From: Lepus europaeus
Lineage: Eukaryota; Chordata; Mammalia; Lagomorpha; Leporidae
Direction of reading: 5' to 3'
Length of the DNA stretch: 64,000 nt
NCBI RefSeq assembly: GCF_033115175.1
Contig: NC_084850.1
Coordinates: 3,471,024-3,535,023, forward strand
Shown here: positions 1 through 11,700 of the stretch, piece by piece
How the letters are laid out: every line of letters starts with the position of its first letter
Position numbering within the stretch: the first letter of the stretch is position 1
Position numbers and translations under genes: made by a program
Notes under the pieces: model-generated
What the model was told of the DNA's origin: nothing
The model's input: only the letters and a program-made list of their open reading frames with translations
Databases searched by the model: none

Positions 1-1093
1 AATAAGGCTAGAGGTCTATCAATTTTCTTTTTCTAACAATATGCTTTGTGTCACTTGTTTTCTGTGTGCTTTCCTTTTTTGAATTTGATTGGTTTCTTGT
101 ATTTCCATTTACTTGGTTTGGTTTTTGTGCTATCAAGCTGCTTTTTTTTTTTTTCGACAGGCAGAGAGAAAGGTCTTCCTTCTGTTGGTTCACCCCTCAA
201 ATGGCCTCTACGGCTGGTGTGCTGCGCTGATCTGAAGCCAGGTGCCCCCTCTTCGTCTCCCATGCGGGTGCAGGGCCCAAGCACTTGGGCCATCCTCCAC
301 TGCACTCCCGGGCCACAGCAGAGAGCTGGCCTGGAAGAGGGGCAACCGGGACAGAACCGGTGCCCCGACCAGGACTAGAACCTGGTGTGCCGGCGCCGCA
401 GGCGGAGGATTAGCCTAGTGAGCTGCGGCGCCGGCCACAAGCTGCTTTATTTCTACTATCTTGGCAGGATTTTCTAATGGGGCTTTCTTCATCTCTATTT
501 CAAGCATTTAGTACTTTAAATTGCCGTCTGAGCGCTACGTTAGCTGTATCTTCATATTTTGATTTTCATTTTCATATAGTCCCATGTATTAAATTCCCGA
601 GACTTTATTTGACTGTTTTATTTAAAGTTGTCCAATTTTGAAGTGTTCAGAGATTTTTCTTTAGTTTTTGACTTGTTTCTAGTTTGAATCTGTTATGTTC
701 AGAGACCCACTCTGTGGGATTTCCATACTTTTATGTTTTTTGAGGTGTGTTTCTTGATTCAGGTGCTTAAACAATTATTCTGCTGTGGTTGTATGGAGTT
801 TCCTATTGGGACAATTAAAATCCCCGATGGTTGATTCTTGTTCTTCTATATCATTGCAGATTTTCAGTCTAGTAGTTGTACTAGTTAGAGAGTAGAGTCT
901 TGAAGTTCTCAACTCTAATTCCTGATTTGTTTGTTCCTCCTTTCTGCTCTGTCAGATTTTCTTCCTTGTGCCTTGAGATTGTTAGGTGCGTCTGCATCTC
1001 AGATGGCTATGTCTTCCTGCTGGATGAGTCCTTTGGTTAATGTGTAATAGCTCCCTTTGTTCCTGGTGAGACCTCTTGGGTCATGACCTTCTT
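1..1093 (-). mobile_element. L1 LINE fragment, interrupted by a SINE
   Basis: 1-144 and 438-1093 read as decayed - strand L1 open-reading-frame sequence, with T-rich phrases typical of the antisense of ORF2. No open frame survives. Confidence 0.6.
145..437 (-). mobile_element. C-repeat SINE (CSINE)
   Basis: A lagomorph C-repeat in reverse orientation: poly-T, CAGGCAGAGAGAAAGG, body, GGCGCCGGCC. It is flanked by the 11-bp target duplication CAAGCTGCTTT (134-144 and 438-448). Confidence 0.93.
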
Positions 1094-1401
1094 TAAGACT
1101 ATTTTATTTATGAAAGGCGGACTTAGGAGAAACAGAAGTATATTCCATCTGTTGGCTCACTCCCCAAATGGCTACAATGGCGAGGGCTGGGTCAGGCTGA
1201 AGCCAGGAGCCTAGCATTCTGTCCGAGTCTCTCGTGTAGATGGTGGGGGCCCAAGCACTTGGGCCATCTTCTGCTGCTTTCCGAGGTGCATTAGCAGGGA
1301 GCTGGATTGGGAGTGGAGCAGCCAGGATTCAAACCAGTGCTCATATAGGATACCGGCATTGCAGGCAGAGGTTGACACTTCTGTGCCACAACACCAGCCC
1401 C
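1094..1401 (-). mobile_element. C-repeat SINE, diverged
   Basis: Reverse-orientation copy ending ACAACACCAGCCCC. It abuts a second copy at 1407. Confidence 0.85.
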
Positions 1402-1406
1402 AGTAT

Positions 1407-1712
1407 CTTTTTAAGATTTCTTTTTAATTTATTTGAGTGACAGAACGAGAGACAGAGAGTCCATCTGCTAGGTTATTTCCCAAGTGTATACAACAGCTAG
1501 GGCTCAGAGGCTGAAGTCAGGAGCCAGGAACTGCATCTGGGTTTTCCACAGGGGTGACAGGGATCCCGGGACTTGAGCCGTTATCTGCTGCTTCCCACAG
1601 TACATTAGCAAGAAGGTGGATCAGGAGCGGAGTAGCTGGGACTTGAATTGGCACTCCAGTATGGAGTTGCCCCAAGTGGCTGCTTAGCCTGCTACACGAT
1701 AACACGCAGCCT
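1407..1712 (-). mobile_element. C-repeat SINE, strongly diverged
   Basis: Reverse-orientation old copy (TTTAATTTATTTGAGTGACAG at its left end). It lies in tandem with the copy to its left. Confidence 0.75.
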
Positions 1713-2699
1713 TATACTTTTTTTTTTCCTCCACTTTGCAGAACCTTCCAATCTGCATTTAAAAAAAAAATTGACCCAAACACAGTACTAAGGCTCCATT
1801 CAGAAAAGATAGCCAATGTAGTTGAAATGGACCTGGGCAGTTGGGGAATCACATTGTTGATTTGTAAACCTCACGGAGGTTTTCTACTCATAAACTTCAC
1901 TTTCTCTTCTGAGTGCCCACTGTATACACTACTGGCTCTGCCTTTCCACCAACTACTTTCCCTAGTAGGAAAAGCAGTAGTACCGTCCTTTAAAGTTCCA
2001 GAAAATAAGCTGTTCAAAAACTCGGGACTGCCGTACTGATTAATTGAAGTGAAGGGAATCTTTCACATGTCCTTGAAAGGAATCTGTTAGTGCTCAAGGA
2101 GCCGATATTTAGTTGTCCTGGCACGTATATAAACTTGTGTATGTGTTGTCAGTACTCCTGTCCTGGGAGTATAACAGCAGTTATGATCCTGGGCAGTAAG
2201 TATTGTTTGCCGGTAAAGTGCTAGGTGGGTGGTGGTAGAAGCTGGTGCTTGGGGTGCTACAGGATCATGTTCAAGGTGTGCAACTCCCTGGACCATGTGC
2301 TGCTTGCTGCAGATCTGGGTTCAAGCATGGCTCCCTGAATGCATGTGCACCTTATGATCTCTATCCCCATCCCTTGAAAAGTGAGGAGAGTGTAGGCCAT
2401 TCGCCCGTGGAGCCTGCCAGACCCCTGGCTCTAGGAGGCTGCCCAGCTGGCACTGCCAGCTGGCCACAGGTGCTAGCTAGAGGCAGTGGCTGGCCTCAGG
2501 AGCATGCCTGCGGGTGTTAAAAAAAAGTTCACCTCCCGTAGGCCATTAGTATCTCAAACTGCTGCAGTAGAGGTCCTGGGGGACCTCCAGGACCAAGACA
2601 AGGGAACTGTGTTCATCATGTGACTTCCTGAGCCATGGAACGACTGCTGCATTGCTTTGTTACTAAATGTACTCCCTTGCCATCCTCCCTCCCCTGTAG

Positions 2700-2771
2700 G
2701 GAGATGGGACCACATCACCACTACCACAACCAGGAGGCCAGGCACTACCAGAGCTCCAGCAAATCCTGCAG
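2700..2771 (+). CDS. CD99L2: CD99L2 exon: Thr-rich ectodomain repeat
   Basis: This 72-bp exon lies between the acceptor ctgtAG and the donor GTAAGA. It opens with two bases completing a split codon and ends with one base (phase 1). It encodes [16 protein letters not shown] then RAPANPA, the Thr/Pro-rich mucin-like unit that precedes the second acidic repeat in CD99L2. Its length is a multiple of three, so skipping it would keep the frame. The first such unit of the human protein is not in the window. Confidence 0.93.
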
Positions 2772-5700
2772 GTAAGAGGCTGCCCGGGGGAGCACAGCGA
2801 GGGAGATGGAAATGCACTCTGGGGTGGTATCCACGTGCGCTGCTTGTAGTTTAACCAGCTGTTTGTTTTGGGACCCCCTGAAGTAGATGATTTTGACTTG
2901 TCTGATGCCTTGGATGATCGAAATGATCTAGATGACGGCCGCAGGAAGCCCAGTGCAGGAGGAGGAGGAGGTGAGTCTTGGCTGGTGGAAACCAAAGGCT
3001 TCCCGGCCTGGCAGAGCCGGGAGCACTTGCAGCCCCAGGGGAATGTACAACAGTGGTGTGCGAGCCTTTTGGTCTCGGGCCTGCACGTGATTGAGGCTCT
3101 CGGGAGCTTTAGTTTATATCTGTCTTAACTATGGAGAGCTATGGTCCTGGAACCTCAAACTGAAGGGAAACCTCAATCTGAAATGAGCAGCACTCAGCCC
3201 ATACCTCTTGCAATAATTAGCATGTTGTGATGACGAATAACTATGACAGGACAGAAGCGAGAGTTGGAGAGAAGAGTAGCATCAGTTTGTGTTTCTGCAA
3301 GTGCCTGCTATCTGCCTTGCTGCAGGACGGCTGGGCCGGGCCGTCAGATCTGCTTCTGACAAAGCAGCTAATATAAGGGGAGTTTAAAAAAAATCATGGG
3401 AAATGGAATTAAATGATTTTGATTCAAACTTTTGAGAGTTCTGTGCAGTTTTTTCATAATGTACTTTTTTCTGGGAAAATTTGAACCCCCCCCCCCCCCA
3501 TACAAGTTAGAAATGGAAAAAGCCACCCAGGTAGCTTTGTGAGGCAACTATAGTGCTTTCAGATGCAATAGAAATGCTTTTGGTGTACTAGCCACTTCAT
3601 CACACAGAATATTAAGGCCTGTGCCCAGTGGTGGAGCTATAACACAGTTAATGTCTTTTCTATTCCTTGCATGCTGCATACTCGGTTATGAGACGCTTCG
3701 CGCATGAAGACAACAGTGGCTTGGTGCACAGTTAGCTGGTCAGGAGTTCCGGAGCAGCTCAGCTGAGTTTTCAGGACCTCATGCAGCAGCAGTCTAGGTG
3801 TTCCGCAGGGCTGGGGTGTCTCAGCTGATGGAGGGTCTTCCAGGCGCGTGTGATGTTGACAGAGCGCATTTCCCTGCAGCTGTAGAAATAATGGCTCCCT
3901 GCTCCTTCGAGACCAGCAGGAGAGGAAAGAGGGGAGGGATCTGTTGCTTCTCATATCTGAGCTCAGGGGAAGCCTAAGCCTGCTTTGAAAAGGGTCACCT
4001 GGTTAAGCCGGGCCTACCTGGGAGAACCTCCTTTCTGATTGTTGCAAAGGCAGCCTGATTTGGTGCCTTCGTTACATATGTAGCATCCCTTCCCCTTTGG
4101 CATGTGAGCTCATGTCAACATGGGGATGATGACAGTCCTGTTCGTGTCCCCCGTCACACGAAAGTGGATGGCTGTTGCATGTACGCTACTGCGAGGCCAA
4201 CCTGGGGGCCCTTGTAGATTTTGCCCACCATATTTATTAGTTCACCGCATCTTTAAGGGGAGTGGTAGTTTTTCTGAAAATGTTGGGCAGTGTTGGCACA
4301 AGTTTCTAACTGAACTTTTGTCATTGAAATGCATGTTTTACTGTCTCTAGGTTTTTCAGACAAGGATCTTGAAGACGTGTTAGGGGGTGGTGAATACAAG
4401 CCTGACAAGAATAAAGGTAGGAGCATTGATTTGTCCACGTGCACAGCTGGTTCTGGGGAACAGGTGATTATGCAGCAAACAAGTTAATTGAGCCATTCTT
4501 AGCCCCTGGGAAATGAGAGGCAGCACTGAGACATCCCAGCTTACGAGCTGGGCTACACCTTGAAGGACGCTGGCCTGTGACTAAAGGAGGCGTCTATAAG
4601 CTCCCTTGGAAATAACCCGCGTTTGCCCTGATGTCTCTTAAAGCCTGTTTGCCCAGCAGCACCAGTAGGATAACTGAGGGCCGAGGAGCTCGCCGAGATA
4701 GGCCTTCCCAACCTAGCCAGTCTTCCTTGGTATGAGAGGAACAAAACTTGTCCTAAGAGGCGGTTTGTGAGAGACTCATGGTGAGTCGGGAATCGTTTAG
4801 ACTGCCTTTTATTTTGAGGTTTGACTCACGAGAAGTTGGAAAACTAGCTCTGGAGTGCGCCTGTGCTTCCTTCACCCAGCTTCCCTTGATATCTTACATA
4901 ACGTTAGTGTACCGTCACACCAGGAAGCTGGCCTTGGTACAGTAGTGCTACGTCAGCTGCGGACTGTAGTCGGATTCCTTTAGAGTTTGCATGCATGGGG
5001 CAGGTGATGGGGTGTGTGTGTGTGCGCGTGCGCGCACGTATGTACCTGTGTAGGTACAAAAAGTTGTATCCGATTTGTAGATGGGAATAGTTATCGCCAC
5101 AATCGGGAGGAAGAACCATTCTGTCACCTCAAATGAGCTGTCTCTTGTCACCCCTGAGTACTCATGTCCTGCCAAGATACCAGAGATGGAATTCTTTAAT
5201 TACAGTGTACACCAAGATGTGAGCCTAAGGATAGGAGGGAATATTAGCCAGACCCGATGTGGCAAAACAAGTTACTGGTGTGATTTGTGGTTGTAACTTA
5301 TTATGGGCACAACTTCTGGTTATAACTTGTGATTATAGCCCGTGGCTGTATCTGTTGTGACAGCCACATGTCACAAAGGTAAATGGCGGTGCTTGTAGCT
5401 CCGGTTATAACCTGTTGTCATGGCAGGTTGCTGCTGTAATGCGTTCAGCATGTTCTAAGTCCTGTGTGTATCTGGTTATAACCCTAACACACTCCCTGTG
5501 GTTGTGGCTGTGCTGCTAGTGTGGGCTCCTTTGCTGCAAGAACTGTGCTTTTCCTATGGAACAGGGTTTTCTTCTGATTGGAAGACACTGTAGTCAAACT
5601 TGTCCTTTGAAACACCTTTCCAGACAGTGTCAGCTCTAGGAAAAAAATGCCCTAAAAGCATCTAAATGAAACTCACAAGTGTCAGGAGAACATGGAACAT

Positions 5701-8700
5701 TTAAAGGGCAAACCCAGCAAATGAGCCAATTACTCCTGGGTGACGAATGGTATTTCCAGATGGCAAGATGAGGGTAGTGGTAGCGTGTGTAAGCCCGCAC
5801 GTGAATGAAAGTCTGAATGACGTGTCGGGGGCTTTTCCTTATTAAAAGTCCATGTCTTAGCAAGGAAGGAGTGGTAGGAAATCCTTTAATTAGGCTCATA
5901 TTTGAACTTCTCTTGTAGAGAATAATCAATTGTTGGCTAAAGTTATACTCGCTATCATTATAAGTGTCAGAGAAGGAAGATCAAGGGTCCCAGCTGAAAG
6001 GATGAGTGTGAAGCCGAGACATGGCTGTGGTAAGCACACAGTGCAATTCTCACTCTGTCCTCCACACGAAAACATGCCAAGGCCAGGAGTGAAGGTAAAA
6101 CAATGATGACCTCCTGCCTAAACAGTCCTAATGAATGCACTCTCTAGCCTATGCTCCGTAGGCACAGATTCTGCTGTAATTTTAGAGTATGTTTCTGAAG
6201 TAATCCTCATCTGTTGTGTATTCTACCCCCCCCCCCCAGGAAAAGGTTTTGATTGGTTCTATCAGAACCGGTCCTGTTGCCCTTCCCTAAGGGATGCTCT
6301 GTGAGCCTCCCCTCCTCTGCCCTCACTCCCTTCGTGCCCGGCCTGGACTTGGGATTGTCCCCCATTTCTGCCAATAGCCAGCCTCTTTCCCCAGTGCTTC
6401 AAGGTTGATACATTTCAACTCTTTCTTGTCCCCTCATCTATGCCCTGGTATGTGCAAGCATCTGTTTGTGATTTGCTTCCTAGTGACATCCTGATGGCCA
6501 CAGCCCACTATCCTGTGTGTGACCTTTGCAGCATTTGACTTTGCTCGCTTTCTCAACATTATTCCCTGCTAGGTCCTTTGTGACTTCTCCTCTGGTCTCC
6601 TTCATTGGTCTCCTTCATGGCTTCTTCCTGCACCCTGTGTGTTGCCTGCTGGATTTATTCTATGGGTGCTCAATTCAGTGTGTTATTCACCAGCACGGAG
6701 GAGAATGGCATTAGAAATCGAGATCTGAGTATGTTCATTGCTTAGTGGAACATTGTCACTTCTAGACCATCTAGGCAGGCAGAGGTAGGCAATAGTCTGA
6801 TTGCTGCTCTCAATTACGATAGATTGAACATACTTTCATGTGTGAGTGTGAGCTACCCTACACGGAGAGATACTTGTCACGCATGGGCCGGAGAGTTGCC
6901 TACGAGGGGACAGAGGGGCAAGAGGCCGGAGGATGGTCCCCAAGCATGGTCAAGGGTGAAAAAGGAAGAAGTAGTCTTTAGGAAATATGAGTATATACGC
7001 TGACTCGTGTTTCTTGCTCAGTTCAGGCTGCTCTAACAGATTTCCCTATTTGAGTGACAGCAGATATTTATTGCTCATGGTTGTGGAGGTTGGGAAGTCC
7101 AAGATCAAGTCTCTGGTAGATCCAGTGTCTCATGAGCATCCTCATCCTGGTCTGTAGATGAGTCTTTTCTTGTGTTGCAGATGGTGGAAAGCAGAAATTG
7201 GGGAGCGAGCTCTGGTGTTATAGTAAGGGCCCTAATTGCATCATGAGGATTCCATACTCATGACCTACACATCTCCCAAAGATCCCCCACTTCCTAATGC
7301 CATCAGAACAGAGGGTAGAATTTCAACATGCGAATTTGGGAGAATGCAAACATCCAACATATAACGCCATCTACATAAGCCATAATTATCTCTATCTAGC
7401 CATCCGTATTAACTATGACTTCATACTTTGTCTTCAAGTATATTTCAGGCCAAAACCTTTATGTTGATCTTCCATATTTTTTTGACAGAGCTATAGACAG
7501 AGACAGAAAGGTCTTCCCTCGGTTGGTTCACTCCCCAAATGGCTGCTATGGCCGGCGCTGCGCCGATCCGAAGCCAGGAGCCAGGTGCCGCCTCCTGGTC
7601 TCCCATGCGGGTGCAGGGACCCAAGCACCTGGTCCATCCTCCAGTGCCCTCCAGGGCCACAGCAGAGAGCTGGACTGGAAGAGGAGCAACCGGGACTAGA
7701 ACCCGGCGCCCATATGGGATGCCGGCGCCACAGGCGGAGGATTAACCAAGTGAGCTATGGCGCCGGCCCCTCCATATTCCTATTCTTTCTTACCTGCGAT
7801 AACTTCCTTCTGACAGTGAAAATCCTTGCTCCTACTGTCATTGTTTTGCTTTCTTGCTCAGTTTACATATACATGTATAGCAGTATTGCCCAGTTTACAT
7901 ATACATGTATAGCAGTATTGCCCAGTTCATATACATGTATAGTAGTATTGCCCAGTTTACATATACATGCGTAGCAGTCTCTTTTTGAGAAACAATTTTA
8001 CCAACTGATTGTCCAGTGTTGAGAGTTATTGTTACCTTACAGTTTCCTATCAAAATACTGTAATCCAAATTCACTTTGACCAGACCCCTTGATCCATGCA
8101 GTGTGGTCATGCCATACGTATGTAATGGAATTAGATTTGTCTTTCAGAGTCCGTTCTCTGCTAGGATTATCCCACCCAGCTAGTTAATGTTTGCTTTTGT
8201 GCCTTTACTTGCCGGCGTTAAAGTGGTGTTCTTGAGACAGTTGTGTGGTTTTTTTTTTTTAATTTTTTTAAATTTTTTTTTATTTTTGACAGGCAGAGTG
8301 GACAGTGAGAGACAGAGACAGAGAGAAAGGTCTTCCTTTTGCCGTTGGTTCACCCTCCAATGGCCGCCGCGGTAGCGCGCTGCGGCCGGCGCACCGCGCT
8401 GATCCGATGGCAGGAGCCAGGTGCTTATCCTGGTCTCCCATGGGGTGCAGAGCCCAAACACTTGGGCTGTCCTCCACTGCACTCCCTGGCCACAGCAGAG
8501 AGCTGGCCTGGAAGAGGGGCAACCGGGACAGGATCGGTGCCCCGACCGGGACTAGAACCTGGTGTGCCGGCGCCGCTAGGCGGAGGATTAGCCTATTGAG
8601 CCGCGGCGCCGGCCAGTTGTGTGGTTTTGACGAACGTGTCGTAAGGCATCTGCCATCCAAGCACCATCCAGAGGAGTTCCAGAACCATCCCCTTGCTAGT

Positions 8701-11700
8701 CACGTATGCTCTCCTAACCCTAGCTTGCACTCTGCTAGCCTAATTACTGATGTGTTTACTGTCTCCATTGTTTTGCCTTTTCCAAAATTGCATAGGATTG
8801 GAATTGGAGTCTATAGCCTTTTCAGACTTCTTGCGCTTAGTAATATGCATTTAAAGTTCCATGTCTTTTCATAACTTGATATCTTGTTTGTTTTTGGCAC
8901 TGAATAATTTTCAATTATATAGACATATCATTGCTTATCCATTTACTTGTTGATGAATATCTGAGTTGAGTTGCTTTCAGTTTTTAGTGACTATGGATAA
9001 AGCTGCTGTAAACATTTACATATAGCAAAGGAGAGCAGCCTTGGGCAAAAATGCCATGGACTTGAAATGTTCTTACTATAACCAAATTAGTTTTCTGAAA
9101 TGGCTGCATCTGGCTTTTTGTCAAGGCTCATAGTTGTTTTTGTTTACTTGAAAGACAGAGTTAGATGGATTTTCCATCTGCTGGTTCACTCCTCAAAGGG
9201 CCACAACACTGGGCTGGGCCACGCTGAAGCCAGGGGCCAGGGAATTCAGCCAGGTCTCCCACATGGGTGGCAGGAACCCAGTTACCTGGGCCATCTTCCA
9301 CTGCTTTCCCAGAGATGTTTTAGGGGAGCTGGATTGAAAGTCCAGATCCACGACTTGAACCGGTGCTCATGTGGGATGCTTACCTTGCTGGGCCCTCATA
9401 GTTGCTTTTGGAGAAGAGAATTTGTTGACCTCCTCACTCCCTCATACTCAGTCTCCTCCTGTGGTAGGTTTTCAGTCTATAATGTTCTGTTCTTTACCTC
9501 CATTCAATCCCAGGCCCCCATCACCTCCCCTTGGGTTATTACTTAGCTTCTTAACTGATCACCTTGTTCGCATTTGTCTTCCATCCAACTGTCAGAGGAA
9601 ACCATCAAGATCAGGAATCTGATTGTGTCACTCCTCTGTTTAAAACTCTACACAACAGAAAGCTAAACAGCCTAATTTGAAAAAAAATGAACATAATATT
9701 TGACAGATACTTTACAAAGGAAATTCATGATAAAATAAGTGTATTAATCAAGAAAATGCAAATTAAAACCACGATAAGATATAACACACCCACTCGAATA
9801 GGTAAAATTAAAAAGACTGGAGCAGGCTCTGTGGTGTAGTGGGTAAAGCTGCCGCCTGCAGTGCCAGCATCCCATATGGGTGCTAGTTTGAGACCTGGCT
9901 GCTCCTCTTCTGGTCCAGCTCTCTGCTATGGCCTGGAAAAGCAGTAGAAGATGGCCCAAGTCCTTGGGCCCCTGCACCTGCATGGGCGACCTGGAGGAGG
10001 CTCCTGGCTCCTGGCTTTGGATCGCAGCTCCGGCCATTGTGACCAATTGGGGAATGAACAAGCAGATGGAAGACCTCCCCCCACCCTGCCCCACTTCTCT
10101 CTAACCCTGCCTTTCAAATAAATAAAAGTCTTAAGACTGACATCTCTCTGTATACAGAGAGACAAGGCCAGGTGAGCACACAGAGAACCCTCACCAGACA
10201 CCAGCCCTGCTGGCAGCTCCATTTTGGACATCCAGCCTCCATAGCTGTGATAAAATAAGTTTCTGTGTAAGTGTCCCAGCTTGCCTCATTTTCTTATAGC
10301 AACTCAAGAAGACTAATACCACAGTGTGAGGTGCAACAAGGACATCATGAGAATATGTGAGAATCACTGTTGGAAATGAAATCTTGACACAGTAGTAAAA
10401 GACCTGTGTCTATCCTGGGTGGAACTAAGATGGCAGCTGAGTAGGAGGCTCTGGTGGCCACCTCCCCACAGGGCCATCAATATGAGCAGCTACTCATGCA
10501 CCAGATCACCTAAACTGACCAATAAACAAGTAGAAAAATTGAATAAGTTAAAAAAAAGGGGGGGCTGGCACTGTGGCGTAGCCCATATAGGCACCAGTTT
10601 GAGTCCTGGCTGCTCCACTTCCGATCCAGCTCTCTGCCATGGCCTGGGAAAGCAGTGGAAGGTGGTCCAAGTCCTTGGGGCCCTGCACCCACTTGGGAGA
10701 CCTGGAAGACGCTCCTGGCTTCAGATTGGCCCAGCTCCGGCCACCATGGCCAATTGGGGAGTGAACCAGCAGATGGAAGACCTCTCTCTGTCTCCTTCTC
10801 TGTGAAACTCTGGCTTTCAAGTAAAATAAATAAATCTTAAAAGCCTAGAATCAAATGGCTTCACTGCTGAATTCTACCAAAATATTAAAGAATTAACCCC
10901 ACAATCCTTCTTGAATTAATTGGAAAAACTCCTTCCTTTTCTATTTTTTAAAATTCATTCTATGAGTCAACATTAGCTTGATAGTAAAACCAGAGGACAA
11001 AGAAATATCCTTGATGAACATAGATGCAAAAATCCTCAACAAAATACTGGCAAATAGAACCCAGCAGCACAGTAACACTCATTGACGGTGAGCAAGCAGG
11101 ATTCATCCCAAGGATGCAGGGGTGGCTCAACATAAATGAATCAATAAATGTGGGATATGACATCCACAGAATGAAGGACAAGACTCACAGGATCATAACA
11201 GACGGAAGCGGCGTTTGATAAAATTCGGCATCCTTCATGATAAAAACTGACCAAGTCAAGTATAGAAGTCACGTGCCTCAGCATAATAAACACCACACGT
11301 AAGAAGCCAACAGCTAGCATAATACTGAATGGGCAAAACCTGAAGGCTGATTTAGAACAAGGCAAGGATTCTACTTCCGCTTTTATTCAACGCAGTACTG
11401 GAGGTCCTAGCTGCAGTAAGTAGGCATAATAAATAAAGGGCATCTAAATCAGAAAGGAGTATATAGGATCGCCACTGTTTTCCATATGTAGGATCATGCC
11501 ATATGCAAACACCAACAAAGACTCCAACAAAAAGCTGTTAGAATTAAATTCCAGAAGTGATCAGGATGCAGTCAACGTGCAAAACTCAGTAGCGCTGTTT
11601 TACACCAACAGTGAATAATCTGAAAGATCAAGAAAGCAACCCCATTTCCAATAGCTCAAAAAAAGGTCCAACACCAAAACCCTAGGAATAAATTTAAGAG

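Larger units (their letters stand above)
1..2699 (+). other. CD99L2: CD99L2 intron (partial), repeat-rich
   Basis: The window opens inside a CD99L2 intron. Positions 1-1093 are largely a - strand L1 fragment split by a SINE. SINEs fill 1094-1712. From 1713 to 2699 I see no recognisable gene, RNA or repeat. Confidence 0.75.

Noticed and set aside
7018..7362. Endogenous retrovirus with genes
   Set aside because: Only solitary LTR sequence is seen here and at the other LTRs; no gag, pol or env reading frame is present.
7859..7977. CRISPR-like repeat array
   Set aside because: The copies are contiguous with no unique spacers and the genome is mammalian; it is a minisatellite.
8305..8874. 189-codon open frame on the + strand
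   Set aside because: Mostly SINE read in antisense plus L1 debris.
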